Shown here: positions 19,301-27,880 of the stretch, piece by piece
Numbering within the stretch: position 1 is the first letter of the stretch
Layout: the number at the start of each line of letters is the position of its first letter
Notes under the pieces: generated by a model
Told to the model about the DNA's origin: nothing
Databases searched by the model: none
What the model saw: only the letters and a program-made list of their open reading frames with translations
Translations under genes and position numbers: made by a program
NCBI RefSeq assembly: GCF_021531815.1
Contig: NZ_JADYUM010000004.1
Coordinates: 62,001 to 126,000, forward strand
Source: Pseudoflavonifractor phocaeensis
GTDB taxonomy: Bacteria; Bacillota; Clostridia; Oscillospirales; Oscillospiraceae
Reading direction: 5' to 3'
DNA: 64,000 bases

Positions 19301-22300
19301 AGCACTGGTGATCTTGCTCGCATAAATGCTCATGAGCATACGGGTCTGTTGGAGCGTCCGGATCGTGAAAAGATAGAGATTGATTTTAAGCGCGGAAAGG
19401 ATTCGCATGCCATCTGGGATCCAAATGTGCTTTCGTGTACCCCTACCATGGAGATGGGTATCGATATTGGCGACCTCTCTACTGTCATTCTGTGCAGTAT
19501 GCCACCGGCACAGAGCCAATTTTTGCAGCGTGCTGGTCGAGCTGGTCGAAAGGATGGTAATGCACTAACATTGGCCATCGCAAATGCAAGACCACACGAC
19601 CTCTATTTCTATGCGGATCCGCTGGACATGATTGCCGGCAATGTCACGCCGCCTAAAATCTTCTTGCGTGCATCTGCGGTTTTGGAGCGGCAGTTTATGG
19701 CTTTCTGTATGGACTCCTGGGTAAAGAAGGGAATCCCCGATGGAGCAATTCCGGAGAGAGTAGGCCAGATTCTCAAAAAACTGGATACGCGCCCTAAGGA
19801 TATGTTCCCGTTTAACTTCTTGGAGTACGTCCAAAGCACTTTGTCGCGCCAGCTTAACAGCTTCATGCAAATGTTTGCCGCATATCTTGACTCCGGTGCG
19901 AGGGAAGAGCTCCAAGTTTTTGCGCGTGGTAAAGATGGCGGCGATAGTCCCATGTGTGTCAAAATTGTTGATGCATTTGAGGATTTGAAGAAACAGGAAA
20001 AAGCGCTACAGAGTAGTAGAGATGCTCTGAAGGCCATGATCAAAGAACTGGAAGCAAAGCCCAAAGACAGCTCTTATGATGAGGAAATCAAGGAACTTAA
20101 GAGTGAAGACAATGCGTTGTTGAATGTTCTTCGTGAGATTTCCAATAAGAATACGTTTAGTTTCTTGTCTGATGAGGGCCTCTTGCCGAACTATGCTTTC
20201 CCTGAAGCGGGCATCATTCTGCGTGCAGTTTTGTATCGTAAAGAGGACGATCCTTCTGTACCTGAACCTGCAACTAAAAAGTTCGAAAAAATGGTCTATG
20301 AGTATAGCCGTTCTGCAGCATCTGCGATCAGTGAATTTGCGCCCAATAACAGCTTTTACGCCGGAGGTCGTAAACTGACGATAGATCAGGTTGATCTTAC
20401 CACTGCGCAAACTGCAAGTTGGCGTCTTTGTCCGAATTGCTCACATGCACAGCTTGAAAAAGCAGGTGAAAATGTTGCCGCTTGTCCGCAGTGCGGTAGT
20501 CCTGCTTGGGCTGATGCCGGTCAGGTTCGAACGATGCTTAAGGTTCAGATGGTTTATTCCAATATGGACTACACCAAGAGTCTTATCAGTGATGAGAGTG
20601 ATGATCGATCCAATGTTTTCTATTGTAAGCAACTCCTGGTTGATGTTGACGAGAATAACGACATCTCGAGTGCTTATAGAATGGACAACCAAGATTTCCC
20701 GTTCGGTTTTGAATTTGTCCGTAAGGCCACATTGAGAGAGATCAACTTCGGCGAGAGTGACATGGTCGGTGAAAAGCTGTCCGTTTCCGGTGTTGAAGAT
20801 GTTAGAAAGGGTTTCAAGATCTGCAAGTATTGCGGAAAGATTCAACCTGATCATGGTAAACCGAATCATGCCTTTGCATGCAAAACCAGGAAACAACCGG
20901 CGCTGCTGCAGGGTGATGCATTCGAAGAGTACCTGTTCCTTTATCGTGAATTCCATACCGAAATCCTGCGGCTTTTGGTACCCGCGACAACTATGGACAC
21001 GACCTCGACAAAGATGGAGTCGTTTGTGGCTGCATTTATGCTTGGTATGAAGGAGTATTTTGGCAACGTCGATCATTTGCGTGCTACAGTAAGCGAGGTA
21101 CCTGTGCCTGATGCAGACTATCGAAAGCAGTATTTGGTGATTTACGATTCTGTGCCTGGTGGCACCGGATACCTTAAGCAGCTCATGAACGAAAAAGATG
21201 CCTTGGTAGACATCTTCGAAAGGGCCTTGCATGTTCTGGAGAATTGTTCTTGTAAGGATGATGCTCAAAAGGATGGCTGCTATCACTGCTTGTACGCATA
21301 TCGACAGAGTCAGCAGATTGGTAATATTTCAAGAACAACAGCCATTCGTTTGCTCAAGTCCATTCTTTCCGGCAAGGGCAATTTGCAGAAGATCAGCAAG
21401 ATTAACGACATTCCTGTTAATCCTTTGTTTGATAGCGAACTGGAACTCCGCTTTATGGAAGCTATTAGAGCAAAAGTAGGGGCAGCCAACGTAAGCGACA
21501 CAATTCGAAATGGAAAGCATAGCTACTATGTCAAGTTCGATAATTTGGCATGGGAAATTGAGCCTCAGGTCTTGCTTGGTCCGGAGGAGGGCGTAAAGAA
21601 TACCTGTAAACCCGATTTCATGTTCTGGCCTGTGTCTGCTCCCGATCATTTGCCTGTAGCCGTATTTACTGATGGTTACCTTTACCATAAGGATATCGTT
21701 ACTGACGATACGATAAAGAGAGAATCCATCAGAAGAAGCGGTAATTTCAGAGTGTGGTCTTTAAGTTATAAAGATGTCCAAAGCGTGTTTGCACCTCAAG
21801 GCGATAACGCCACGCCTACACTTACTGCGGAGAAAATGCCTTATGGTACTGCAATGTATCAGAGCTATATCCGGAAAGTCGGCGCTGATAGCATCAACCC
21901 GGCGAAGACATCTCCGTTCGATATGCTGCTGACCTACCTAAAGACGGAAAATGCTGAGGAGCTTTTCAGTGCCCATGCATATGCATACTCACTTTCCTTG
22001 CTGGATCCGAAGCTCATGAGTAATAGTCTGGCATTCAACAGTTGGGACAAGCTTGTAAGTGCCGTAAATGATCAAACGCATTTTACCGATGTGGACTTCG
22101 CTTTCCCGGGAACCGCATTTGGTAGCTGGGTTCCAAGATCACAGAACGCTCATTTGTCTATTCATGCAGGTATTATCGCAACGGATTTGAAGTCTGGAAA
22201 ACCTGTGGCAGTTTGTGCAGTCCTGAACGATGAAAAAGATGCAAGGACTGATAAATACGAACTTGAATGGAATGGCTTCTGGCAGTTTTTCAATGTTATG

Positions 22301-22705
22301 CAGTTTTCCAAAGCATTTGTTGGTGTAGCTCATACAGGCATGGAGCGAATGGATTACCTTGCGTTGCCTGTTGTAACTCAGGCAGAGGAGATCCAGGTAG
22401 CTGCTGATGATGCTTGGGCAGAGATTATTGAGCTTCTTTTTGATGACGAGGCAAAAGCTTTTGTTGAAGTCGTGAAGAGTCTCGGCATTCCTGCCCCAGC
22501 AGCTGATGACATTGGTTATGAACTGACTGGTGATGATGGTGAGGTCGTAGCTACGATCGAAATTGCGTGGTCGGAGAAGAAAATTGGCTTTATGACCACT
22601 GAACAGCTCGAAGATAGAGACACTGTCGAAGCTTTAGGTTGGAAGATTGTAAATGCGATTGATGTTGTTGATTCCACAGCACTATTTGGAGGTGACAAGC
22701 AGTGA
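16394..22705 (+). CDS. DrmA/DrmB-like helicase with DUF1998 and Vsr-like C terminus
   Basis: A 2103-residue protein. The start is ATG 16394, preceded by GGAGG; upstream in-frame codons overlap the previous gene. Order: SF2 helicase lobe 1 with TGTGSGKTE (about 97) and VDELHTF (about 228), TSATMG (about 265); a zinc-ribbon block with at least four CxxC pairs (about 475-585); helicase lobe 2 with TPTMEMGIDIG and QRAGRAGRKDG (about 1045); a coiled coil (about 1200-1265); another zinc ribbon; the DUF1998 cysteine signature CYHCLYAYRQ (about 1630); then a Vsr/DUF559-like endonuclease region (KPDFMFW, VAVFTDGYLYHKD, FRVWSLSYKDV, about 1725-1795). It unites what DISARM splits into DrmA and DrmB and adds a nuclease. 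Confidence 0.85.
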   Translation: MLPSILAKQLQKGIGDYIETTFPMTNLPFKGSVRNMIDTKDSVYHEPYVSVRLPFRVAEEMPTCFEAIHPAYLPYVHQQKAFERLTGNDGRSTLVATGTGSGKTECFLYPILEYCYQHRGERGIKALIIYPMNALATDQAKRIAELVYGSNELRSNVTVGMYVGGQDETPARMMSEHGVITDHETMLNNPPDILLTNYKMLDYLLVRPKDSTLWQDNDPETLKYIAVDELHTFDGAQGTDLACLLRRLKRRLGIYDGYLCCVGTSATMGSKENNGSILEYAAEIFGEPFDKDAIITEDRLSAQEFFEGCEVTEFAMPSAEQVEDLERHSVDDDPSAYLADAVAAWFPEYKGDVGSDEGRIDLGHQLMHHSFMQATINLTGGNYYQVSKIAEELQVHYPQLKSVSDPTAVINSLFALVSHARSGSVGKLRPFLNVQVQLWMRELRRLVAKVDAEDVSYEIAHDLNKHQAKQYLPVVNCRDCGITGWVSVLNERGNAAMTNLDAFYNLYFRADDKIAMLFPHSHDEHVTGMIPGRICPDCLQVKIGEEGTGSCPDCGAEMVDVLIPNPIKVSGSKDHKQYICPCCGSRRGLSLMGLRSATEISASISQLFASRFNDDKKTLAFSDNVQDAAHRAGFFNSRTWRFGLRTAIQKYCKEKGNGQSLADFQNGFIEYWRTNMSVEQFVSFFIAPNMTWKHAYEDMVKDRKFGKGKQAEILLYEIEQRLKYEILLEFGLAGKIGRTLEKSSCSVLSFDNNEIREIADLVQERTVNELGILTSEPKRSFERMVLGYLYLMRINGAFLDPVFDEYTLSNFNGYMLSSDRNRWLPGRQSGRNTPRFVAEHVGSGRRSFEYDSPAAEKYVSWIASCSDEVMIEESNYYTISRFILEAALKQGVVSVVPSSVDYKIYGLNKEHVFISAEVRQMRCDKCGTSYSVSAENAEIWNGASCQRANCAGTIVPDENVETNYYGRLYSTGDLARINAHEHTGLLERPDREKIEIDFKRGKDSHAIWDPNVLSCTPTMEMGIDIGDLSTVILCSMPPAQSQFLQRAGRAGRKDGNALTLAIANARPHDLYFYADPLDMIAGNVTPPKIFLRASAVLERQFMAFCMDSWVKKGIPDGAIPERVGQILKKLDTRPKDMFPFNFLEYVQSTLSRQLNSFMQMFAAYLDSGAREELQVFARGKDGGDSPMCVKIVDAFEDLKKQEKALQSSRDALKAMIKELEAKPKDSSYDEEIKELKSEDNALLNVLREISNKNTFSFLSDEGLLPNYAFPEAGIILRAVLYRKEDDPSVPEPATKKFEKMVYEYSRSAASAISEFAPNNSFYAGGRKLTIDQVDLTTAQTASWRLCPNCSHAQLEKAGENVAACPQCGSPAWADAGQVRTMLKVQMVYSNMDYTKSLISDESDDRSNVFYCKQLLVDVDENNDISSAYRMDNQDFPFGFEFVRKATLREINFGESDMVGEKLSVSGVEDVRKGFKICKYCGKIQPDHGKPNHAFACKTRKQPALLQGDAFEEYLFLYREFHTEILRLLVPATTMDTTSTKMESFVAAFMLGMKEYFGNVDHLRATVSEVPVPDADYRKQYLVIYDSVPGGTGYLKQLMNEKDALVDIFERALHVLENCSCKDDAQKDGCYHCLYAYRQSQQIGNISRTTAIRLLKSILSGKGNLQKISKINDIPVNPLFDSELELRFMEAIRAKVGAANVSDTIRNGKHSYYVKFDNLAWEIEPQVLLGPEEGVKNTCKPDFMFWPVSAPDHLPVAVFTDGYLYHKDIVTDDTIKRESIRRSGNFRVWSLSYKDVQSVFAPQGDNATPTLTAEKMPYGTAMYQSYIRKVGADSINPAKTSPFDMLLTYLKTENAEELFSAHAYAYSLSLLDPKLMSNSLAFNSWDKLVSAVNDQTHFTDVDFAFPGTAFGSWVPRSQNAHLSIHAGIIATDLKSGKPVAVCAVLNDEKDARTDKYELEWNGFWQFFNVMQFSKAFVGVAHTGMERMDYLALPVVTQAEEIQVAADDAWAEIIELLFDDEAKAFVEVVKSLGIPAPAADDIGYELTGDDGEVVATIEIAWSEKKIGFMTTEQLEDRDTVEALGWKIVNAIDVVDSTALFGGDKQ

Positions 22706-24792
22706 GCGCTAATACCAAAGTTGCAATTTCATCGGATTTCTTAACGGCATTTGCTCGCTTGCCTAGACAGATTCAAGGTAGAGTCACAGAATTCGTAAAC
22801 AAATTCCGTAATGATCCTATGTCTCCAGGCATTAATTATGAAAAGCTGTCCAAGGGTATAGATAAGAAGATCTACTCTGTTAGGATAGATGACACATATA
22901 GGGGGATCGTAGTTCGTCAGCCGGAGTCAGGAGTCTATCTCTTGCTCTGGGTGGATCATCATGATCGTGCGTATGAATGGGCAGAGCGGAAACGCTGTGA
23001 AGTCAACCCGAAAACTGGTGCTATTCAGGTGTTCGATGTGCAAACTGTTGTAGAAACGGTTGTGTCTGATGCTGCCCCGTCCTTGTTTGCACAGGCAACA
23101 AATGAGGACCTGATGAACTTGGGTGTACCCGAGCAGCTACTGGAGTATGTTCGCAGTTTTACTGATCCTAGCATTTTTCATGAAGCGAAGAGCAAAATGC
23201 CCCAAGATGCCTATGAGTATCTATCCTGGATTGTCGAAGGTTTTTCTGTGGCTGAGGTGCTTGAACTTGCAGCAGAGGAACAGGGACAGGCAGCTGCCGG
23301 AGATCTGGCGACTGCGCTTGATGCCCCATCTACACAAAAGAGTTTTGTTGTTGTTGAAGGGGAAGAGGAGCTCCGAAGGATCATGGCTGAACCTCTTGAG
23401 ATGTGGAGAGTCTTCCTTCATCCTACCCAGCGGAAAATTGTGTCTAAGAATTATTCTGGTTCTGCTCGTGTTCTTGGTGGAGCTGGAACTGGTAAGACGG
23501 TTGTTGCCATGCACAGAGCAAAGCAGCTCGCATCAGCGATTAGTGGGCAGCAGAGAATACTGTTCACTACATTTACTGCTAATCTAGCTGCTGATATCAG
23601 AGAGAACTTGCGCAAGATTTGTTCTGTTGAGGAACTCCGGAAAATTGAGGTAATTCACCTTGATGCCTGGGTCAATCAGTTCCTTAAGGAGTCTGGTTTT
23701 TCTGCGCAAATTGGTTATGATGATGTGATCGAACCGCTCTGGGAAAAAGCCGTCTTAGCTGCCAATCTTGATTTGCCGTTTGAAACTTCGTTTTATGAAG
23801 AAGAATGGAACCGTGTTGTAATTGCGCAAGAAGCTCTTACACTTGAGAAGTATATTAAGGCGACAAGAAATGGTAGAGGAACCAGATTAGATCGAAAGCG
23901 TAGAATGCTTGTTTGGAAAGTATTCGAATGCTATCAGAATCTTATGAAGGAAGGCCAAGTTCGCGATATCAACACAGCGATGTATGAGAGCTCCAAGCTT
24001 CTTGCTGCAGGCGCCGGTAAGGGACGATATGCGCATGTAATTGTCGATGAGGGACAAGACTTCAGTGACAATGCTTATCGACTGATTAGATCTATGGTGG
24101 ACGAAGGTCCAAACGATATTTTCATCGTTGGCGATGCCCATCAGCGAATTTACCGAAACCATCCAACGCTATCGAAATGTGGAATTAACGTACGTGGTCG
24201 GAGTAGTATTCTCAAGATCAATTACCGTACTACGGAGGAGATTAGAAAGTATGCCTTTGCACTGTTGAATGGCATTTCTTTCGATGATCTTGATGAATCT
24301 ACAGATCTCGGAGATAAGTGTCAGTCCTTGACTCATGGCGAAAAGCCTGTCATAGAAAACTTCAAAGACGCAAATGCAGAATTTGAGTATTTGCAGGAAG
24401 AGATTAAGAAGCTTAGGGCTGCAGATGTTGCGTTGAATGATATTTGCGTTGTTGCACGTACCAAGAAATTGGTTGAAGACTACATTGCCCAATTTACGAA
24501 GGTCGGTATTAGATGCTATGCAATCAAGCGCAACAAGAGTGATGACCGAAGCTTTGATGGCATCCGTATTGCTACCATGCATCGCGTAAAAGGATTGGAG
24601 TTCAAGTATGTATTCGTTGTTGCAATGAACAATAGAATCGTACCTCTTCCTTCTGCCATCAATAAAACCGATGCTATTTCCGAGGCTGAGTCCATTGCAT
24701 CTGAAAAATGCCTAGTCTATGTGGCTTTAACACGAGCTCAGCAGGGTGCATATATTACGAGCTATGGAAAAGCATCCGAATTCTTAGACTGA
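22702..24792 (+). CDS. UvrD/Rep-type helicase with N-terminal RelE-like domain
   Basis: A 696-residue fusion. Residues 1-100 resemble the RelE/ParE toxin fold (LPRQIQGRVTEFVNKFRNDP, YSVRIDDTYRGIVV, YLLLWVDHHDRAYEWA). The rest is an SF1A helicase: Walker A GGAGTGKTVV (about 259), DEGQDF (about 449), NYRTTEEI (about 508), TMHRVKGLEFKYVFVV (about 630) and YVALTRAQ near the end. GTG 22702 overlaps the upstream stop and follows GGAGGTGAC. The RelE-like part could be a toxin-like RNase or just a binding module. It closes the defence operon. A terminator lies 50 bases downstream. Confidence 0.85.
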   Translation: MSANTKVAISSDFLTAFARLPRQIQGRVTEFVNKFRNDPMSPGINYEKLSKGIDKKIYSVRIDDTYRGIVVRQPESGVYLLLWVDHHDRAYEWAERKRCEVNPKTGAIQVFDVQTVVETVVSDAAPSLFAQATNEDLMNLGVPEQLLEYVRSFTDPSIFHEAKSKMPQDAYEYLSWIVEGFSVAEVLELAAEEQGQAAAGDLATALDAPSTQKSFVVVEGEEELRRIMAEPLEMWRVFLHPTQRKIVSKNYSGSARVLGGAGTGKTVVAMHRAKQLASAISGQQRILFTTFTANLAADIRENLRKICSVEELRKIEVIHLDAWVNQFLKESGFSAQIGYDDVIEPLWEKAVLAANLDLPFETSFYEEEWNRVVIAQEALTLEKYIKATRNGRGTRLDRKRRMLVWKVFECYQNLMKEGQVRDINTAMYESSKLLAAGAGKGRYAHVIVDEGQDFSDNAYRLIRSMVDEGPNDIFIVGDAHQRIYRNHPTLSKCGINVRGRSSILKINYRTTEEIRKYAFALLNGISFDDLDESTDLGDKCQSLTHGEKPVIENFKDANAEFEYLQEEIKKLRAADVALNDICVVARTKKLVEDYIAQFTKVGIRCYAIKRNKSDDRSFDGIRIATMHRVKGLEFKYVFVVAMNNRIVPLPSAINKTDAISEAESIASEKCLVYVALTRAQQGAYITSYGKASEFLD

Positions 24793-24841
24793 GCGTGTGC
24801 CTAAAAGCATACTCTTTGAGACAGTGAAAATCGCATAAGAA

Positions 24842-24893
24842 AAGCGCCCCAGAAGTGTGCCAGAAAGCTTGGCAACACTTTTGGGGCGTTTCA
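24842..24893. terminator. Bidirectional terminator between convergent operons
   Basis: A stem of about 19 bp with one bulge, pairing GCCCC..GTG..CCA (24845-24862) with TGG..CAC..GGGGC (24871-24889). Runs of T follow on both strands (TTTCATTTT on plus, CTTTTCTTATG on minus). It lies between the RelE-UvrD stop and the minus-strand DUF4230 gene. Confidence 0.85.
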
Positions 24894-24932
24894 TTTTGGG
24901 GAGATATGTTTTGGAACAGGGGAGAGGGGCGA

Positions 24933-25628
24933 TTATTTGAATTCCACGATGACTGAGTATCTCCGGTCAATTGCCTTTACAATAGGCTCGTAGACTTCTT
25001 TCACCATTTTGATGGCCAGGGCATCGGCTTCCTGTCCGTTGGCTGCTGTATCGAATTTCTTCTCAAGTCGCGTACGCAGATCTTTTTCGATGGCATTGTA
25101 ATCGGAGACAGTCAGCTCGATATCACCACGAGCGAAAAGGCTTTCCTTAACTTCGTCGATGATGATATTATTCGGGTCGATTTCAATAGCCTGCAGATAA
25201 GCATGATCGATTTTGATTGTGATGGTCCGCGTTTCATTATCCTCGATAATATTGGAAGCGGTTAGATTATCAAGATCAACCACAAAGTAGCCAGTTCCTG
25301 TATAGGACACTGTCTGGGTCTTTTTCAGGAAATTGAAATCTAACTGCTTAATGAGCCGATCGGTCAATTCAGTAGATACTTTTCCTTCCTGCGTACTGAC
25401 AATAAGCTTTCTGGTCTCTTTATGATCAGAGAGGATTACTTCGGAAAAATTCACCTCAACACCACTTGCGTTCAGGTAGATCGTGTCTAAATCAATTTGC
25501 TCAATCCCATCAGACATGTCCATCTGCAAGGGATTGTTTTCTCGTAAGAGACCAGAGATGAGTACGACGACTAGAAGACCTGCAAGAATGTAAACAGCTA
25601 TGTTATAACGTTTCTGTTTATTCATCAT
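24933..25628 (-). CDS. DUF4230-like membrane-anchored protein
   Basis: A protein of about 231 residues with one N-terminal membrane helix (YNIAVYILAGLLVVVLISGLL) and an extracytoplasmic domain of beta strands and helices that resembles DUF4230 proteins. The start is one of two adjacent ATG codons (25628 or 25625) preceded by GGAGGGG; these overlap the end of the upstream membrane-protein gene, so translation is coupled. The family has no known biochemical function. Together with the next two genes it forms a membrane-related minus-strand operon. Confidence 0.65.
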   Translation of the reverse strand: MMNKQKRYNIAVYILAGLLVVVLISGLLRENNPLQMDMSDGIEQIDLDTIYLNASGVEVNFSEVILSDHKETRKLIVSTQEGKVSTELTDRLIKQLDFNFLKKTQTVSYTGTGYFVVDLDNLTASNIIEDNETRTITIKIDHAYLQAIEIDPNNIIIDEVKESLFARGDIELTVSDYNAIEKDLRTRLEKKFDTAANGQEADALAIKMVKEVYEPIVKAIDRRYSVIVEFK

Positions 25629-26490
25629 CGTGATCCCCTCCAATAGCAACGAGTGAAGTCTCTTCCTTGCGCTCGCGACGCTTTTGGTTAATCTGCTTAA
25701 GGTTGGGGGTCGGGATCACAATATGGAAGGTTTCATTTAGGATCCATTTGAGCACAAAGAACGTAAGTATCGGCATCACAAAGTTCGTAAAGATTAAAAT
25801 TGCAATGGAGTTCATGCACCTACGAACGTTGTTTTGGAAGTGTAGCATGAGGTCGGAAATGTCTCTGATAGCTGTTTGGAAAAGTTCTGACAGCTTCTCG
25901 AAGATATTCATATCTTCCTCGTTACTTTCCATGGCAGTGTTTAGCTTATCCGCACCATTCTCAGTCTCGGCAATTGTTTCTTCTACATAGGCCGTTAGAT
26001 CAGCAGCCACATATTCAGTAATGTGGGTGCTGCAAGGAACAACTAGAGCTATGGCAAGGCTGAGAATGCAAAGACGAACTGCAAACGAATGAAGATAGTT
26101 CTTTTTTGTAGCTATAGCAATGGCACCTGCGATACATGACCATGGAATTAAAAGAGCGAAAGAGAGTTTGGTTCCATAAATGATTATTATTTTTTCTAAT
26201 AGTAGGACGACAAGAATTGCGATGAAGTAGGTGTTCATGTCCGTAAGGTGCTCAGCTATAGGTGTTGCAAAATCATCCGGTAAAGCTGTGATAGCTAAAG
26301 ATGCAGATAGCGTTGCGGCTGAAAATGCCATGACAGTTTGATTGCTTTCCTCGATACTTTCGAGGGACTCTTTAACAAAACCTGTATCCGAGAACCATGA
26401 TGTTGCATAGAAGAACGATAAGGCAGCTACAAGAAGCAGGGCCAAAATCTTAACTGCAAGTTTTGCGTGATCGGTTGACAGCATTCGCAT
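25618..26490 (-). CDS. Polytopic membrane protein, unrecognised
   Basis: A 290-residue protein. Hydrophobic segments occur at about 12-30, 60-70, 90-105, 110-127, 137-155 and 230-250, separated by an acidic, probably external loop around 165-190 and ending in a basic, cytoplasmic-type tail (QKRRERKEE). GGAGGG lies 6 bases before the ATG. I do not recognise the family. It is flanked by DUF4230 and EcsC-family genes, so an envelope role such as stress response or a membrane complex is possible, but nothing in the sequence fixes it. Confidence 0.6.
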   Translation of the reverse strand: MRMLSTDHAKLAVKILALLLVAALSFFYATSWFSDTGFVKESLESIEESNQTVMAFSAATLSASLAITALPDDFATPIAEHLTDMNTYFIAILVVLLLEKIIIIYGTKLSFALLIPWSCIAGAIAIATKKNYLHSFAVRLCILSLAIALVVPCSTHITEYVAADLTAYVEETIAETENGADKLNTAMESNEEDMNIFEKLSELFQTAIRDISDLMLHFQNNVRRCMNSIAILIFTNFVMPILTFFVLKWILNETFHIVIPTPNLKQINQKRRERKEETSLVAIGGDHDDE

Positions 26491-26502
26491 TATCAGCCCT
26501 CC

Positions 26503-27504
26503 TTACTTCGCAGTGCTTTCATCATCTGAAGGCTCTTCTGAGGTGAAGGCTACATCAATGACTGCATCGTTCAAAATGAGATCGTCATCTTCCTTAGAGG
26601 GACAATAATCGGGATTGCTAAGCATGGTGTTTTTCAGAGTCGCTCTCAGCTTATCACAGCAGGGCTTAAAGGAAACAAAGGTGAGTCCTCCACCGACAAC
26701 GCCGCCAACTACAGGAATGGCTTTCTTAAAGAAGCCTGCAAACACCTGCTTGGTCATCTTTACGCCAAACCATTTGGCAACACTTTTAACGATAGGATAA
26801 ATAGTGCCTTTAGTCAGAGCCTGACGGAGCAACTGTTTTTCAACACCGGTAGCCAACGCCTTGGCCATCGCCTTAAGTGCATTATTTGCGCCTGCAACAC
26901 CGTACATGACACCAAGACAGATGATCAGGGTATTCATAGTCTCTGAGTCAAATGTCTGATCCTTTTCGTCCAAGTCAATGGCCGGGAAGCCATAAAGGTA
27001 CATCAGCTTCTGGGTGGCACGAAGCATGTAGCCATAGTACTGCGCAATGTCAGCAGGGATCGTTGCAGCCATGGCAACTCCACCGGGCATACCGAGAGCA
27101 GCTGAGATGCCGGAGACGCAGTTACGTTCATACTTGATAACTTCATCTGCAATCTTCTCAATTAATTCAGAAGGTATATTGGCATGCAGCGGATTGAAAG
27201 TAATTGCATCATCAATGACGTCCTGAGGTAGTTTTGTCTTAAATTCATTCTGCAGGAACTGGGCTCGATCAATCCGGATGCCGGGAACCTTGAGGCCCAT
27301 AATAATGACATCTTCAATATCGACTTCGCCATTACCATTCTGGTCAATGGCTCCAAGAATAGCTTGCTGAGATTTTTCAGTGAGTTCCTTGGTTTTTCCT
27401 GCAACAGAAACGGCTGTTTTGCCAACGCTCTGAGCGGCATCAACGGTGGCTTTCCCGGCTTTATTAGCCAGTTCCTTTAGATCAATCTTTGGTTTCTTTT
27501 CCAT
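26503..27504 (-). CDS. EcsC-family protein with an EF-hand-like loop
   Basis: A protein of about 333 residues. The core (about 115-300) has the EcsC-family pattern: ISAALGMPGGVAMAATIPADIAQYYGYMLRATQKLMYLYGFP, followed by glycine-rich hydrophobic helices (AIPVVGGVVGGGLTF). Near residue 55 is DQNGNGEVDIED, a textbook calcium-binding EF-hand loop with dockerin-like spacing. The N terminus is a lysine/alanine-rich amphipathic helix. I chose ATG 27504, after GGAGG, over a TTG six codons earlier that lies inside that site. EcsC proteins associate with ABC exporters and membranes in Firmicutes; the exact role here is unknown. Confidence 0.75.
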   Translation of the reverse strand: MEKKPKIDLKELANKAGKATVDAAQSVGKTAVSVAGKTKELTEKSQQAILGAIDQNGNGEVDIEDVIIMGLKVPGIRIDRAQFLQNEFKTKLPQDVIDDAITFNPLHANIPSELIEKIADEVIKYERNCVSGISAALGMPGGVAMAATIPADIAQYYGYMLRATQKLMYLYGFPAIDLDEKDQTFDSETMNTLIICLGVMYGVAGANNALKAMAKALATGVEKQLLRQALTKGTIYPIVKSVAKWFGVKMTKQVFAGFFKKAIPVVGGVVGGGLTFVSFKPCCDKLRATLKNTMLSNPDYCPSKEDDDLILNDAVIDVAFTSEEPSDDESTAK

Positions 27505-27641
27505 ATTTGTTTTATCCTCCAAAGTATATTAGGACCCGTAACAACGATCCCTATTACAGGCGTTGTATTTTTCGCGAGCAAGTATTGTCGTATTTTGTCG
27601 CCTAAATAATACCATGTTACAGCTAAAAAGTACAGTGGAGG

Positions 27642-27866
27642 TCAGACGGAACTGCTCAATAGAGCGATGGCACCAATCATCATCAATACCGGGATGATAA
27701 GGAGTAGGCCACCAGCAAAAAGGATACAAATCACCAAAGAAGGTAATGCAACAACGAACAACAGCGAAGCAATAAGCTTTGCCACTCCCCATGTGATCTT
27801 TAGAGCTAGACCTATGAACTTATAAGAGAGCCAGAGGAATAGAACTGAAATAAGAAGTTCCAACAT
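27642..27866 (-). CDS. Small two-helix membrane protein
   Basis: A 74-residue protein composed almost entirely of hydrophobic segments (LELLISVLFLWLSYKFIGLAL and LIASLLFVVALPSLVICIL, then a third stretch LLLIIPVLMMIGAIALL). The start at 27866 follows AGGAGG. It lies 14 bases after the exonuclease gene on the same strand. Function unknown. Confidence 0.65.
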   Translation of the reverse strand: MLELLISVLFLWLSYKFIGLALKITWGVAKLIASLLFVVALPSLVICILFAGGLLLIIPVLMMIGAIALLSSSV

Positions 27867-27880
27867 AAGATAAGACCTCC

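Noticed and set aside
7369-24792. A canonical class 1 or 2 DISARM or a BREX system
   Set aside because: No separate DrmC phospholipase-D protein, no DrmE, no PglZ, BrxC or BrxL; helicase and DUF1998 parts are fused. I call it DISARM-like only.
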